DNA of 64,000 nucleotides, taken from positions 62,001-126,000 of the forward strand of contig JAACJK010000228.1 in the NCBI GenBank assembly GCA_013368325.1, in the 5' to 3' direction. Position numbers and translations under genes: made by a program. The stretch comes from Ephemerocybe angulata (taxonomy: Eukaryota > Basidiomycota > Agaricomycetes > Agaricales > Psathyrellaceae). The stretch's first letter is position 1. Each line of letters starts with the position of its first letter. Positions 45,924 through 57,414 of this stretch are shown piece by piece. Under the pieces are notes generated by a model. The model searched no databases and was not told the origin of the DNA. It saw only the letters and a program-made list of their open reading frames with translations.

Positions 45924-46667
45924 TGAGGTCCACGTACGAGAATGAACTCTGTGATCGATATGATTCTCCGTATTCTACGAATGCTGGAACAATATAGTAC
46001 CATAGGTTACCTTACATGTATATCTAGCGACTTGAACGATTAACGGACGATTCTTCTCTGAGTGTCAGCTTTTTTCTCGGTGTTGTGGGTGACGGCGGCT
46101 TCTGAACTTAAAACCGTTTTTGGGTGCGTTGGATCGCATCAGTCCTATAAATTTAAATTTGATGTTCCCCCACTCGACCCCGTGGTTGGGAAGTTATGCA
46201 TGCCAATTAAGCTCTCAGAACTCCACGATGATTCGCTTTGGATTCGCTGATGGTTGCTTGTTTGAGTCAGTGCTTCAATATCACTTTTGAAGGAGACAAC
46301 CGACCACAGTACCACGAACTCCAGAGTCCAGAGGACCAGAGGACCATCGCAGCGTGGGGTTCCGTACTTCTACTCGTAACCCCCATCGGCACCCACATAA
46401 TCAACGTCATTCCTATTTGTCTCTAGACCGGTTACCGCCCGACTCGGGCCTAATCGCCTGCCGCCTACAATGCCCTCAGATCTAAGCGCACAACTCGTGG
46501 TCTGGTATCTTTACAAGTTACGTTAAAAGACGGAGGAGAGTCAAAAATGCCGAGTACTACAAATGTCGTGGACCCCATGGTGGGGCCATGCGTCCTTTCC
46601 CTCTTCCCTTCACCTTTCACGCCCCTCCTGATGCAGCCTGAGCCTCGCGCGAGCTGTGTCCCCAGCC
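45924..46667. other. Intergenic, no gene seen
   Basis: Lies between the HsbA-like gene and 7TM gene B. Nothing supported beyond expected promoter sequence. Confidence 0.4.
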
Positions 46668-48026
46668 ATGTATATGACAGCAAGTGATATTCATACGACA
46701 GGAATAACGGCGCGTGCCTCCGGAACCGGACTGTTGGACGAGGACGATGAGACATACCTAAGATACTACTTGATCGCGTACTGGGTCGAGGTGAGCCAGA
46801 ATCTACCTTCTCCCTGAAGTGTAGTATGCAGATAATTACTCGCGTCTGTAACCAAGGCCACAGTATTCGGTGAGAAAAATAGCGCCTCGTTAAGGATAGT
46901 CAACTGAATGAGATAGGGGTGTACTGGTTTCTCTACATGGTGGCAATGGCCATAATCTACAAGAGGAGAGCACAGAGTCAATCTACGCCGCTGATTTCAA
47001 TCGCTGGCAACACGTTTCTTTTCTCCTTGGCTGGCCTACACAACGGTATGTACTATGGGTATCTGGAATGGTCGATGTGCGGAATATTTACTTCGATATG
47101 TTAGGCGTTAATGTCTACCGATTGCTCAAAATCTACGGCTCCCCATCCGGCGCCACAACGTCTACTGCAGTGGCCGTCTCATATCTCAGAAGTTACAAAT
47201 ATTGGGACGTATATATTCACGCCATTCTTTTGCACTTCACGACATGGGCCGGTGACAGTTTTATCGTATGCATTTCACACTCGAATCTGAGGCACCCTTT
47301 AACTTACCGCTGATGCTAGATGTACCGGTGCTGGATTCTTTGGAATCGCAGCTACAAGATAATGTTATTGCCCATAGCTATTCTCATGGCGAGTCTAGGT
47401 GGGCCCTCCCCAGCTCATCACCAGGTCTGTTAATTACTCACAAGTACGGGCGAATCTCGTAGGCACAGGCATAACCAGCATCTACTGGTTTCAACACCAG
47501 GACAAAATCGACCCCTTGGTAATGCGGTACATCTTCAGGACGACAATAATACTCAATCTCGTCGGAAACACCCTCACCACCGGGCTAATCGCTTACCGTA
47601 TCTGGAGGCAGCACAGAAGGTCGAGAACAGCAGGCGTACATTCCTCCTCGGGGGTGGATCTATTCACGCTGATGAGAATTATAATCGAGAGCGCTTCCAT
47701 TTATACCCTGGCGCAGCTGTTGATTATCATTCTTTTCTTTGGCGGTCACCCTGCTGTTCTCATCGTCCAACACGCATCAATCCCAGTTACTGGTATGTGG
47801 ACTATCCTCGTCTGCCTTACTCCCTATTTAACATAGTGCAGGCATTGTATTCGTTCTCATTGTGATCCGCGCTTATGGAGCTGGCCGTGCTCCTGGAGGC
47901 GGTCGGATGACTAGCAAGTTCGAATTCCCAACAAGACTTCGAACCAGCCATGAATTGGGAGAGGGGGAAACGACAGACAACGCTCAGGAAGGGACTTCAT
48001 CCTCACGGACATTGGATACATCTTAA
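46668..48026 (+). CDS. Seven-transmembrane-like protein B
   Basis: Predicted 339 residues in seven exons: 46668-46790, 46857-46869, 46917-47045, 47105-47265, 47320-47398, 47463-47792, 47842-48026. Exon sizes 13, 129, 79 and 330 nt equal those of paralogue A (34172-35507). The microexon adds ATVF to the first membrane segment LIAYWVEATVFGVYWFLYMVAM. Shared landmarks are GNT(F/I)LF, NVYR, RCWI(L/V)WNR, GTG(I/V)TSIYWF, YIFRTT, GNTLTTGLIA, RII(I/V)ESASIYTL, GHPA and GIVF. The most conserved part is exon 6 (membrane segments 5-6), a hint that function resides there. All introns here are GT-AG. Function is unknown. Confidence 0.85.
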
Positions 48027-48189
48027 TAGTAGTTCATTACGTCGGTTCAATTGAGATTTTCAGTGTTCAACGTCGATCCGTCAGATTCTGTCAACTACTT
48101 AAATGTAGCCTTCATCATGGGGGAGCACGACTACACGAAGGAGGTCGACCACAGTTTGATGCTACCTCAATGTCCTGCACCGGAGATGT

Positions 48190-50545
48190 CTACTTCCAAG
48201 AAGCCTTGATCAAGTCTGATGCGCGCTCCGCAACAACGTAGACCGGGACTTGGATGTGTCCAGCAGGTACGTTCGGCTACGCCGAGAGTCAGTCAGTATT
48301 CGTCACTGTGACCGCGGGCGGGCTTAAACATGTTTAAAGCGAGGAACTTACAATGACGGACGCATCCACAATCCTCAATCCAGAGACCCCCTTCACTCTC
48401 AAATCGGGATCGACAACCCCATGCTTTGCGCCTTTCTTTGACATAGCAGCTGTGCCGACTCCATGTTGGTTCGTAGCCACGTTCTCTCGGATATACGCCT
48501 CCCACTCCGCTGTTGATGCCGTGTCGGGGTCGACAAAAGTGGATGTTATGAGGTAGTTTGTCCAGGCAGGCCCAGAGAAGAATCGTTTCATAGAGCGGAT
48601 GCCCTCGGCGAGCGCGAGGATGTCGTAAGGGGTCTTGAGGATGCCAGAGTCAATCACCGGCGCGTCGAATGGGTTGCTGGAGCGAAGGGATATCCCGCCA
48701 CCTAGATGTTCGCATGTAAGGCGAGGACTGGAGCATGAGGAATTTTGCCGCTTACGAGATGTTGGGTTAAGCAGGATGAGAAAAGCGCCCGCAGTTCCAT
48801 TCTAAAGGTGCTGTTGTTAGAACTGGTTCATTCGTTCAAACCCAGGGTAGAGACGTACAGATGCAGCCATAACCATTTCAAAGTGCGGTGTATCCTTACC
48901 ACTTGAGGGGTCCTGGAAGGTCTTCCAAATAGTAGCGTTAGAGGGTATGCGCGACCACAGAGTGAGTCGATTAATCGTCCCAGTCAGAGGTCCAGTCTTA
49001 TTTGCCGTCCACTCGCTGAAGGCGGCCTCCGGATCGAAGCTAGGGAAGCCGTCAGTAGGCATAGCGGAGAGAAGTATTTGACCATACGCAGGTCCTTCGT
49101 TAGTTTGAGAGATCCAGGTGGCAATCACACCTGGGTGGTCCGCCATGTTATTGCCGACGTCTGGGAGGTTGACGGTGGTCTTGATGCCGAGCTGCGTGAG
49201 TACTTTCTTGTCCCCGATTCCCGAATTCAAGAGGATCTGCGGGGTGTTCACGTTTCCTGCAGCAAGGATAACTTCCTTTCCTGCGGTGACGGTACCAATA
49301 ACACTCCCTGAAATTCCAGTGTGAGTTTTTGGAACGGTCAATCTCCGTGAAAGCAAAAGTATGCTTACGAGCTGAGCGATCTCCAAGCTCAACTGTGCGA
49401 ACCGACGGACTGTTAGGTGACCCCCCCTCGGTTTGGAGGACTCGAGTGACGTAGGTATTCAAGACGATGCTAAGGTTAGGTCGGGCCCTTACGGCCCCTG
49501 TCAGGAAGCTAGTCGCCGCACTACTTCGCTCCCCACCTCCGATAGCGAACTGCATCCAAGCTACAACATCATCATCAATACCTGATTAACACGGGAAAAG
49601 ATTGTTCTACTGACTGAGTCCGACCGAACGACCATCGTTCATGTCCTGATGAAAAGGGAACTCGCCGTGTGGACCCGTGGTAGAGTTAAGCGCCCGTTGG
49701 TCAAAGTCGGTGGGACCGAACGCAGCCAGGCTTGTCGCTAACTCTCCTTTGTATCCATGAAGACTCGGGTCATACTCGCCCGAGTAGTTACGGCCGCTGG
49801 TAGCTGGAACCAGTCTTTCACTCTGCCAAGTGGATCTGTAAGACCAGACTTGAAAAAAGTGTGACGGGGGATACATACTTTTTTGATGTAGGGAAGTACA
49901 TTGTCCCATCTCCATCCATTATCTCCTGTAGCAACTGCCCAGCCGTTGTAATCGTCTGCTGCGCACCGAGAATAAACCATTCCGTCTGATATATGTAACC
50001 CGTTCAGAAGGGACAGATGTATGCTGGAAACAAATGACGTACTGACGGAGCTGCTCCCTCCTAGCACGTATCCTCGCAAGTAGTTGAGACTGCGGTTGCT
50101 GGTAGCAGGCGTAGCCTCCGTTGTGTAATTCCACATATAGGTAGATGGTATTGTCTGCTGGAGAAGGGGGGCATGAATAGTCGCAACCCCGTCATCACTG
50201 GAGCGCCCATGCTCATTAACGTTATTCTAGAATTTCGAAGTATAGGGAGGGGGGCATGTGTGATTCCTACGCACTTTGCTCCGGCTTCGATGAGTAGCAC
50301 TTTGTACTTAGGGTTTTCGGACAGCCTAGCTGCAACGGTCGATCCACCAGGTCCGGCTATTTATGAGAATGTGGTGAGATGGTATTCCGTTTTCTAGGTG
50401 GATGACGCTCACATCCAACGATTACAAAGTCATATCTTTCGTTGAGGTCTAGTTCCCTTGCGCTTTCATACAGCTTGGCAGAAGCATGACGTATGAGTGC
50501 AAGGGCCAATGTAACTACCTGTATAGGCAGTGTGGAGGAGAGCAT
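48190..50545 (-). CDS. GMC oxidoreductase, aryl-alcohol oxidase-like (AA3)
   Basis: Predicted 609 residues in ten exons: 50545-50413, 50356-50275, 50197-50043, 49985-49879, 49822-49615, 49581-49369, 49307-48859, 48801-48756, 48701-48352, 48276-48190. A signal peptide (LPIQVVTLALALIRHASA) leads into the FAD-binding Rossmann motif VIVGSGPGGSTVAARLSE and LLIEAG. The GMC signature RGYVLGGSSSVNGMVYSR follows, then AAGNVNTPQILLNSGIG (second GMC signature), VGNNMADHP, the catalytic-His loop NQHGVGTAAMS, and a second His in VPAGHIQVPVYVVAERA. Both active-site histidines of aryl-alcohol oxidases are thus present. Family members oxidise alcohols or sugars outside the cell and can supply H2O2 to peroxidases. 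The exact substrate cannot be read from the sequence. Confidence 0.92.
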
Positions 50546-51188
50546 GACGATGGATGTAAGTATCAACAGGTGGACTGGTCACCGATGGGCTGGGTTCTTA
50601 TACATGGCACCCGAAGCCGAAGCCGAAGCGGTGCCGTCAGGCGTAGATAAAACGCACCCATTTGTCACTCCATGCGAGCAGAACCCGGGGTAGATGAAGG
50701 ACGCAGAACAAACGCAGAAGGGGCGTGGAGGTTAATCGTGAATCGTGATGGAGAGAGTCAAGAGGGTCACCGGTGTGATCCACCGACGGTCGCCATGTTT
50801 GATCTGGTTTGATCCGGTTCTGCAACTCTTTCCAAAGGCGAGGGAGTCGGGGAAGCGCCCAATGGATACCTACTACCGGGGCCTTAATAAACTTTGAGAG
50901 TATATATGTATGGCCTTTAAGATAACAGAATATGACCCAGGCTCAAGCCGAGGCCAGTTGTCAAAGCATTAGCGCCCATGGCGCTTTGACATGAACGCCG
51001 TCTCAGTTGCTTGGTTGTGTACGGCCCTGCTTAGGCTTGGGGGCTTCTTAGGCTATAGGTAAGAAGAATGTAGGGACTAATGCAGTACATACATCTCAGA
51101 AACTTCCCTCTAGCGACCCATGGACGGTGTGAACGCTGAGCAGTGCGACACGGCAGACAGTAACTACAGGAAAAATCGGTTCCGGTTA
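50546..51188. other. Intergenic, no gene seen
   Basis: Upstream of the GMC gene. It contains GCGCCC-type motifs near 50855 and 50970 and a short GAAGCC hexamer run near 50613. Confidence 0.4.
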
Positions 51189-52890
51189 TCATGGACTACG
51201 TTCTACCATCTGAATGGCATTGTCAGGATCTCGATCGCCACCTTGGCTTACTTCGTCGTTCTGAGTCTCCAGCGTACCCTCCTCGTCTATCTGACCTCGA
51301 TATTCGTTATGGTCGAACATGAGCGTTGAGATGGCTGCCTGAGTTCCAGGGTCATCAATGTTCTGCATCTTAAGCAGTAGGCGGTCCGCGAAGATAGGGA
51401 TTAAGAGAAGCTTTGCACTGCAAGCTGGCTCAGGTCGCGAATCGAGGGATATATACCGCACCGACTTACGCAGTGACGACATTATATTTGTCGAAGACGG
51501 GATTGCCGGGAAAGTATGACAGCCCAGCGAAGAGATGGAGCACTAATTATAAGCGGTGAGAGCGTTAGATCCACCTGCCTGTGAGTGGCTGCCCAAGTAT
51601 ATGAAAATGCCCACTTACACATCGCTGATATGTAGTACATCCCGCCTTCTCTTCGTATGATCTTGATTATATTGTTATTCTTTGCCCGATACCGTACGAC
51701 GACAGTGTAGACGGCGACGATCATGACAGCTGCATAGGTGGCTGCTTAGTCCGGCCACCGAAGCATCTCTGTCAGCGGATACTCACATGTTGTCCTTGCG
51801 AAGGCAATGTAAGCCCCAGTTGTGTAAAGATTCTCGTATTTGATACCTCGTATGTACGAGCATGAGTAGCCAATCTCATATTCCTCTTGGGGAAGTGGGA
51901 CAGCTGGGATTGTGGAGCGAATATCAGTAATCGTGCACGCTGCTAATGAGGAGTGCGTACCAAGCCATACCTTCCCAGGTGCCAATGAAGAATCCCTGAA
52001 GGACTTGCATCGGTATCGTAAAGGCCTACGGAGTTTTCCTTGAATTTCTCAACGAGACGAGGTGCCACAGTAGAGCACATACCAGAAATCCCAGCGCGAG
52101 AAAGATCAGGTACTTCGCCTTCCCTCCGAGTAATGCGTATAGGCATACCCAGAACACCGCTGTCACACTAGTCAATGCCACCCCCTGGTCAATGTAAAAG
52201 CATTGGTACCTTCAGCAGACAAGTTCGATATAATGAGAATTGCTGGATTCCGTTTCCAGAATTAAAATCGAACAGAGGGCGTTGAGACGGTTCTCCTACC
52301 AAATCTTGACATGATAAGCGATTGGCACGTCTTCGATGAGCGATTTTAGCTGAGGGCGACTAGGATTAACATCCAAAAGAGCATCGATAACGCACCGAGA
52401 TACCCAGCGCGCGATGGAGAGGAATGCTAACTGCATTACATACAGAACTAGAGTAAGGGCTCAGCACTGGCGACGCAATGGAAACACTGACTGATGATGT
52501 CCAGGATTCTAACAACAACTGACGAGTAGCGCGTCAGAAGAAATAGCAATTTCCCGAGCTTCCACGTCGGCTGGGGCCAGATATGCTCCACCTCGGCATC
52601 GAACGTCGTGATATAGTAGTAAATCTGTTGGTACATGGTCACACGTTAGCTGCACAGACGTGTATACCAGGTTATAACCTCTTACCAGTGCAACGTAGCC
52701 GGGTACTGGGCAAATCGGACTTTAGCTAAACTACCGGCGCGTGGAAGTGCGCACTCACACATCACATACTGAGGAGAAAGCTAGGTTCCAGTCTAGTAGG
52801 GAGGCAGAATGCCGGTCGACGACGTACCTCGATAGTTCTGAGCTCCTGCAGTGCAGTAGCGAGCTCTTGAAGGGACTCCTGCTCCGACAT
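51189..52890 (-). CDS. DUF6533-type seven-transmembrane protein, splice structure partly resolved
   Basis: Start at 52890 (MSEQESLQELATALQEL). Exons I can support: 52890-52828, a 10-nt exon 52768-52759, a 20-nt exon 52705-52686, and 52624-52492. Together they give a YV..PGYVAL segment and IYYYITTFDAEVEHIWPQPTWKLGKLLFLLTRY, the hallmark of the DUF6533 family. Further membrane segments are visible downstream (AVFWVCLYALLGGKAKYLIFLALGFL; AVMIVAVYTVVVRYRAKNNNIIKIIRREGGMYYI). The ending holds RLLLKMQNIDDPG...STLMF and a Gln/Glu-rich tail stopping at 51189. Exons between about 52480 and 52160 and near 51500 were not fixed with confidence, and a frameshift there is possible. Function of the family is unknown. 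Confidence 0.65.
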
Positions 52891-53820
52891 TGAGGATGCC
52901 TAGTGATAGAAGTCAAAGCTAGACACCGAAGGTTCTCTGTGGAGCCCACTCAGTGCCAAGTTATATGTAACCCTCGTACATAAGGAGATCGAGGCCTGGG
53001 TAAAGCTCGAAAGAACGTTTCTTCTATGTCAACCATTCATTTCGCCACTTTTATGCACTATCCAGAAGCAGGTTGTTCGTTTGAGCCCCTGAATGTGAAG
53101 GTTTGATTTCGGGAGTATCAAGGAAGACCACTGACAAGGTGATAAGCCGATAAGTATAACGGAAAATCAGAAGAGTTGAGGTGGAGGAGATAGGATGTTG
53201 TTGTGACCAGAGCCTCCGAGTCAGCGGGGAAGTTTTGCAACGTCGCTCCGTGTGTAGCCCTGGACAAGGTGACGCAGCGACAGTATGTCGAACGAACGGT
53301 TGGAGATGTGGTTAATGAGGAGTGATACATGGGAAACAAATCCAGGCTATAGCACTATGGGAAGGTTCTCTGATTGCTGGGTCAAGTGACAAGTGCGAGG
53401 TACTACATGAATGCGATTCCCAATGACTCACGGGCGCTTATGGCACGATCCGCCCAGCGGGCACGTCGGAATGCGCCTGGTATCTGATTCACTCATCCTG
53501 CTTCTGAAGCCAAGAGGGAATGATGATGAGGGCGGTAGGGCGGACATTCGCTGTCAAAAGAGTACCACCCATGACTAGGCTTGACTACTCTAGTCTCTAA
53601 GTGGACAGTCCCTAAAATGATTGAACCGAATTGAGCGGTCACTTCAAAAGCGCACGGCGGCCCGAGGGACTAGGCGCCCAAAGCCTTCTGGGCGCTAAGT
53701 GCCGGCGCAATGGTGGATAATAATTCATTTTTTGTCGGACGATGACCTATTCCAATACCCACGTGCACGCGAGCCAGAGAAGTGAGTGGAGAATCACCCT
53801 GATGGCGTGATCCTGGACGC
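52891..53820. other. Intergenic, no gene seen
   Basis: Upstream of the DUF6533-type gene. It has two inverted GGCGC-type motifs around 53671-53697. Nothing else supported. Confidence 0.4.
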
Positions 53821-53982
53821 ACAGGAATCTGGCTTTTATGCAGCAAGCGGGCGGCCCATGATGGATGGGGTGCATATATCGCAACATTATAAGAGTCTGA
53901 TTAGGTCAGAAATACACATGAGCTTCGTATTCAACACAATCTTCGCTAGGTCCGTTTCTCCCCACGTAACTCTGACCATTAC

Positions 53983-55310
53983 TCAGGGCAGTCCAGGACT
54001 ATTCTCAGCAAAGTACTCGTAGGTATCGGCGTTCCGAACAGCCTTGTCGCCGTCATTTCTCGCCAGGTCCTTGCAGGCGCCCTGACCATAGGCGTAGTCA
54101 GACGTACCATCCCCGTTGGCCCAGAAATGAGATGCCTCGTGTATGATGGTGCCAGGCTTTTAAGGGGAGTCAGAAATGCGGAAAGAAGTTTAGTCGAGGC
54201 AAGGGGTGGAGCGTACCTTGGAGTCAGTACCTGCTTCAGGCGCATTCCAAAATGCACCGCAAAGGAAGACCTTTCCAAAACTGGCGACAGGGAGTGAGTC
54301 AGCGTCAGCGTCTATGGCAAGTAATTGAATACGTACTCGTTGGGATATACGTATGCATAGACTCCCTTGTCTGTGCATGTGCAATCATACGAATAACTCA
54401 GGAAATCGTTATTTCTCAGGAAATCAAAGTGGTAAGAGACAGTATATCCTCGGAAAAGGTTCCACCCCCCATACCAAGTCGTCCAGCGTTGTGAGGGCGT
54501 GGTCATGGATTCGAGGTACGCTTTCGCGTTGACGGCGTATTCGTGGGCTTTGATGGTGGCGAGGCCAATGTTCCATTTCAAAATGTCACTGCACCCGTTA
54601 AAATTAGCGCGCTTTGAGAGTAGTGTTGAGTTGGCAAGCTTCGAGGAGGTGGACAAAGCGGTAGATGACCCAGAGGATCTGGCTTTAGCAAGGCGGCCAT
54701 TGATGTGCACTTTGAGCGATGAACCGGAGACTTGGGCTTGGAAAGTAGATACTTCGTTCTGCTTGTTGACGAGGTAGAACACATTTCTGGCCTTAATGTC
54801 ATATGCACCGGCACCGGTTGCGGTTAGGTTGTAAGCCTCGCTCACTGTGGGTGTAATATGGTAAGCGAGGAGCTGATATGGGGTTGATAGACGGTAATAA
54901 TTTGACTTACAATCGTGCTCGATTGTGACCCTTTCTCTAGGCTTCAAGGTGGTATACGCACCAGCCTTGGCCGCCACTTCCGGGACGTATTTGGCCATGA
55001 TCCCTGTAAAGTTGGCGGTGGACCCCTCAGAGTTTACGATCTCAAAGGTGTTGGCGGGGAGGGTCGAGAGGGGGCTGAGTGGATCATTCAATATCTTCAA
55101 AGTATCGGACCCGGTGTTAACGAGTAGCACTGAGACTTTGAAGTTATCGATATCGGTAACAGACGCAGCACCTACAGCAAGTCAATAATCGCATGATTGG
55201 GAAGGCGAGTAGGATGGGTTACCTTCAAGCTGCAGGATAAGGCTCGGGGTCGAACCAGCGTAAACAGACAAGACTGCAGTAAAGGCAAGGAGAGCTTGTA
55301 GAGGTAGCAT
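53983..55310 (-). CDS. Secreted M35 metalloendopeptidase, peptidyl-Lys type
   Basis: Predicted 364 residues in five exons: 55310-55223, 55171-54911, 54844-54337, 54280-54217, 54156-53983. Signal peptide PLQALLAFTAVLSVYAG, then a prodomain (NPLSPLSTLP-type block, GIMAKYVPE), DLSEAYNLTATG, a Cys-containing YSYDCTC, CGAFWNAPEAGTDS, the zinc motif H313-E-A-S-H317 and the aspzincin motif GTSDYAYG with ligand D327 and Y330. NADTYEYFAEN carries the D-x-x-E pair associated with lysine preference in Grifola-type enzymes. All known catalytic residues are present, so it should be an active extracellular endopeptidase cleaving before Lys. Exons 2, 4 and 5 (261, 64 and 174 nt) are identical in length to the paralogue at 40539. 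Confidence 0.93.
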
Positions 55311-56283
55311 TGTTGTGCAGATATGCCCTTTGGTGTATGCTTTCGATGAAGGTCTCGGAGCTGAAGTGTCGCAATAAAATCCCTAGGTTCTTATACCCCT
55401 TTCTCAGAATAGAACACTTGTGACGATCGCACCTGGTTTGAGCTTCTAAACGGGATTTAAGCCTTATTACAGTTGCATTTGCTGATCCTGAGGTAGTACT
55501 GGGAGAGAATACAACGATTCCAGCGCCAAACCCGAGTCGGAAGAAGCTCACCATTCATCCAAGGACCGATGATCAAGAACAGTAGCGGGAGATGGTCAAC
55601 GTGGTTTGTCTGATCACGGAGCTTCGAGTTCTCACTATACTCGAGGACCACACCTCACCTATTCCACGCAGTCAAGCTAGAACTGAATCACATCAACGTG
55701 GTCTGTACCATCAGATATTATCGTTCAATGAGACAGAACACAACAGGATGCACATCGAAATCGAGAGCTAGGCCAGCTTCCTGCTCAGTGATGCAGACGC
55801 GACACACACACGATTTTGGCGAAGCATGATGGTGATGGACTATCGTGGCTGTGCAAGCGCTGGCTAGCCTTAGGCGCCCACGCCTCGATGGATATTGAGA
55901 TTGGAAGAGAAGCATCATTTGGTCCCAGATGCTTGGAGTCAAAGCGTATGTCATATCAATATTTACGTCAGTGATCCTGGGAATACCTTACCTCCTCTAC
56001 AGTCGCGTGTGGGTGTCCCGGATCGCCCTGGCCACGTCCAGTCCCCTCTTGACTGAGCTCCTCAGAGCGCTACCGCGCAACCACGGTCCACCTCACGGTA
56101 CTGGCTTCAGCCCAGCATCGTCTACCGTTCAGTGCAGGGCCTGGTGCTTCGATGGCTATGTGATCGCACGTATCACCACTAGAAACAAAACCAACACTCA
56201 GACTCCAGAGGCCCCGCCCCTCAGGAAATTGAGTGGACGCTCCGGCCGGCGGCCGGAACGCTCAAGCGCCCGAGCATCCTCAA
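55311..56283. repeat. Upstream flank of the M35 gene, source of a duplicated block
   Basis: About 55650-56060 matches 43033-43440 and, in part, 42325-42400. No gene is supported in it. It ends close to the tRNA-Ser at 56284. Confidence 0.7.
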
Positions 56284-56365
56284 GGCGCTATAGCCAAGTG
56301 GTTACGGCGAGTGATTAGAAATCACTTCCTCTTTGAGGGCGCAGGTTCAAATCCTGCTGGCGTCG
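56284..56365 (+). tRNA. tRNA-Ser(AGA)
   Basis: Eighty-two nucleotides without intron. Acceptor GGCGCTA/TGGCGTC, discriminator G; anticodon stem AGTGA/TCACT with loop TT-AGA-AA; variable arm CCTCTTTGAGG; T arm GCAGG/CCTGC. The body matches the tRNA-Ser(CGA) at 40021 except in and near the anticodon arm. Confidence 0.95.
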
Positions 56366-56821
56366 GCGTTGACTTTTTCTCTCTTCTATGTAAGTATGGA
56401 TGAACATCTCGCCCGCCGCCCGGCCCTTGGGGCTTTTCTCAGGCACCCTATGATCTATCATATCCCTATCTCCTCGACGGAGCATCTTTTTAGATATAGC
56501 TTGAGACTTGCAAAGCAATGGGCAATGTTCACGTCGCCCTTATTCTTGCAAAGTCTGCGAAAGACATGACACGACTCCTGCCTCAATATGAGCCTAGTCC
56601 AAGCGTTCAGTACCTAGGACTTGTGTGGCGCTTGCTGCTCTATTCTGTGTCAGCGGCCTGACATGACAGGTGAGAGTCTCAGCGATTTCGAGTTTGAGAA
56701 GACCTGGCACTGCGACGGGTGGGAAAATGCAACATACACAAAAGGGTACAAACGCAGTCTACGGCAGCGATATCTGCGGCGATGCGGCGATGCGGTACTT
56801 AAAGCAAACCTGGGCGCGAGC

Positions 56822-57414
56822 TCAGGGCATGCTCCAGAAGGCCTTGTCCGACACACAGTGACCCTTGTGCTGGGCCTCATACTAATCGTCGAAATCGAAG
56901 TTAGTGCTACTCGGTGGCTCAGTGCTCGCTATAACCACTCACCACATCTTTTGGGAACACCTTGTTGCAGATACTACATGTCACACTGCACTTATCGACG
57001 TGCGCTCTGAAGTCGTAGTACTAATCGTCGAAATCGAAGTTAGTGTTATTCGGGGGCTCAGTGTTCCCGATAACTACTCACATTTGTATATACTATGTCC
57101 TTTCTGCAGCTAGGACATTGCTTCTTGTCCGGGGCACCGGCCTTGGGGCTGCCCTTCTTTTGGGATTTGGTGCGGCGTTCGAGCTCTGTGACGAGAGTGC
57201 GCGTGCTGAGGTGGGCGAGGAGGTCGCGGCGCTCCATCATGGCGGCGGCGTCTAGGTCACGGGCGTAGAGCTCGGAGTCCTGGTGGTGTTGAGAGTCAGT
57301 CACTTGGTCGGTGGGAGGGCCTTGGGATCTTACCGTGTCGTAGTAGGCATTGACAGACGCGATTAAGGAGAGGAGGATTGGGAGGAGGCTGGCGGCTGTG
57401 ATGGATACGCGCAT
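56822..57414 (-). CDS. Small secreted protein with two C2HC finger-like units
   Basis: Predicted 134 residues in four exons: 57414-57334, 57279-57094, 57020-56943, 56881-56822. A signal peptide (MRVSITAASLLPILLSLIASVNA) is followed by a charged helical stretch with RR/RD sites, then two repeated units. Unit 1 is C-P-S-C with H and C later (YYDFRAHVDKC). Unit 2 is C-S-I-C with YEAQHKGHC. Both introns between the unit halves are near-identical copies (56882-56942 and 57021-57093), so exon and intron were duplicated together. C2HC fingers usually bind zinc, nucleic acid or protein inside cells; a secreted pair is unusual and may be an effector-like or disulfide-bonded protein. An internal ATG 36 nt downstream of an alternative start was chosen for the cleaner signal peptide. 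Confidence 0.72.

Noticed and set aside
46062..46426. Two short plus-strand ORFs between the HsbA-like gene and the 7TM gene
   Set aside because: Low-quality coding composition and no homology to neighbouring genes.
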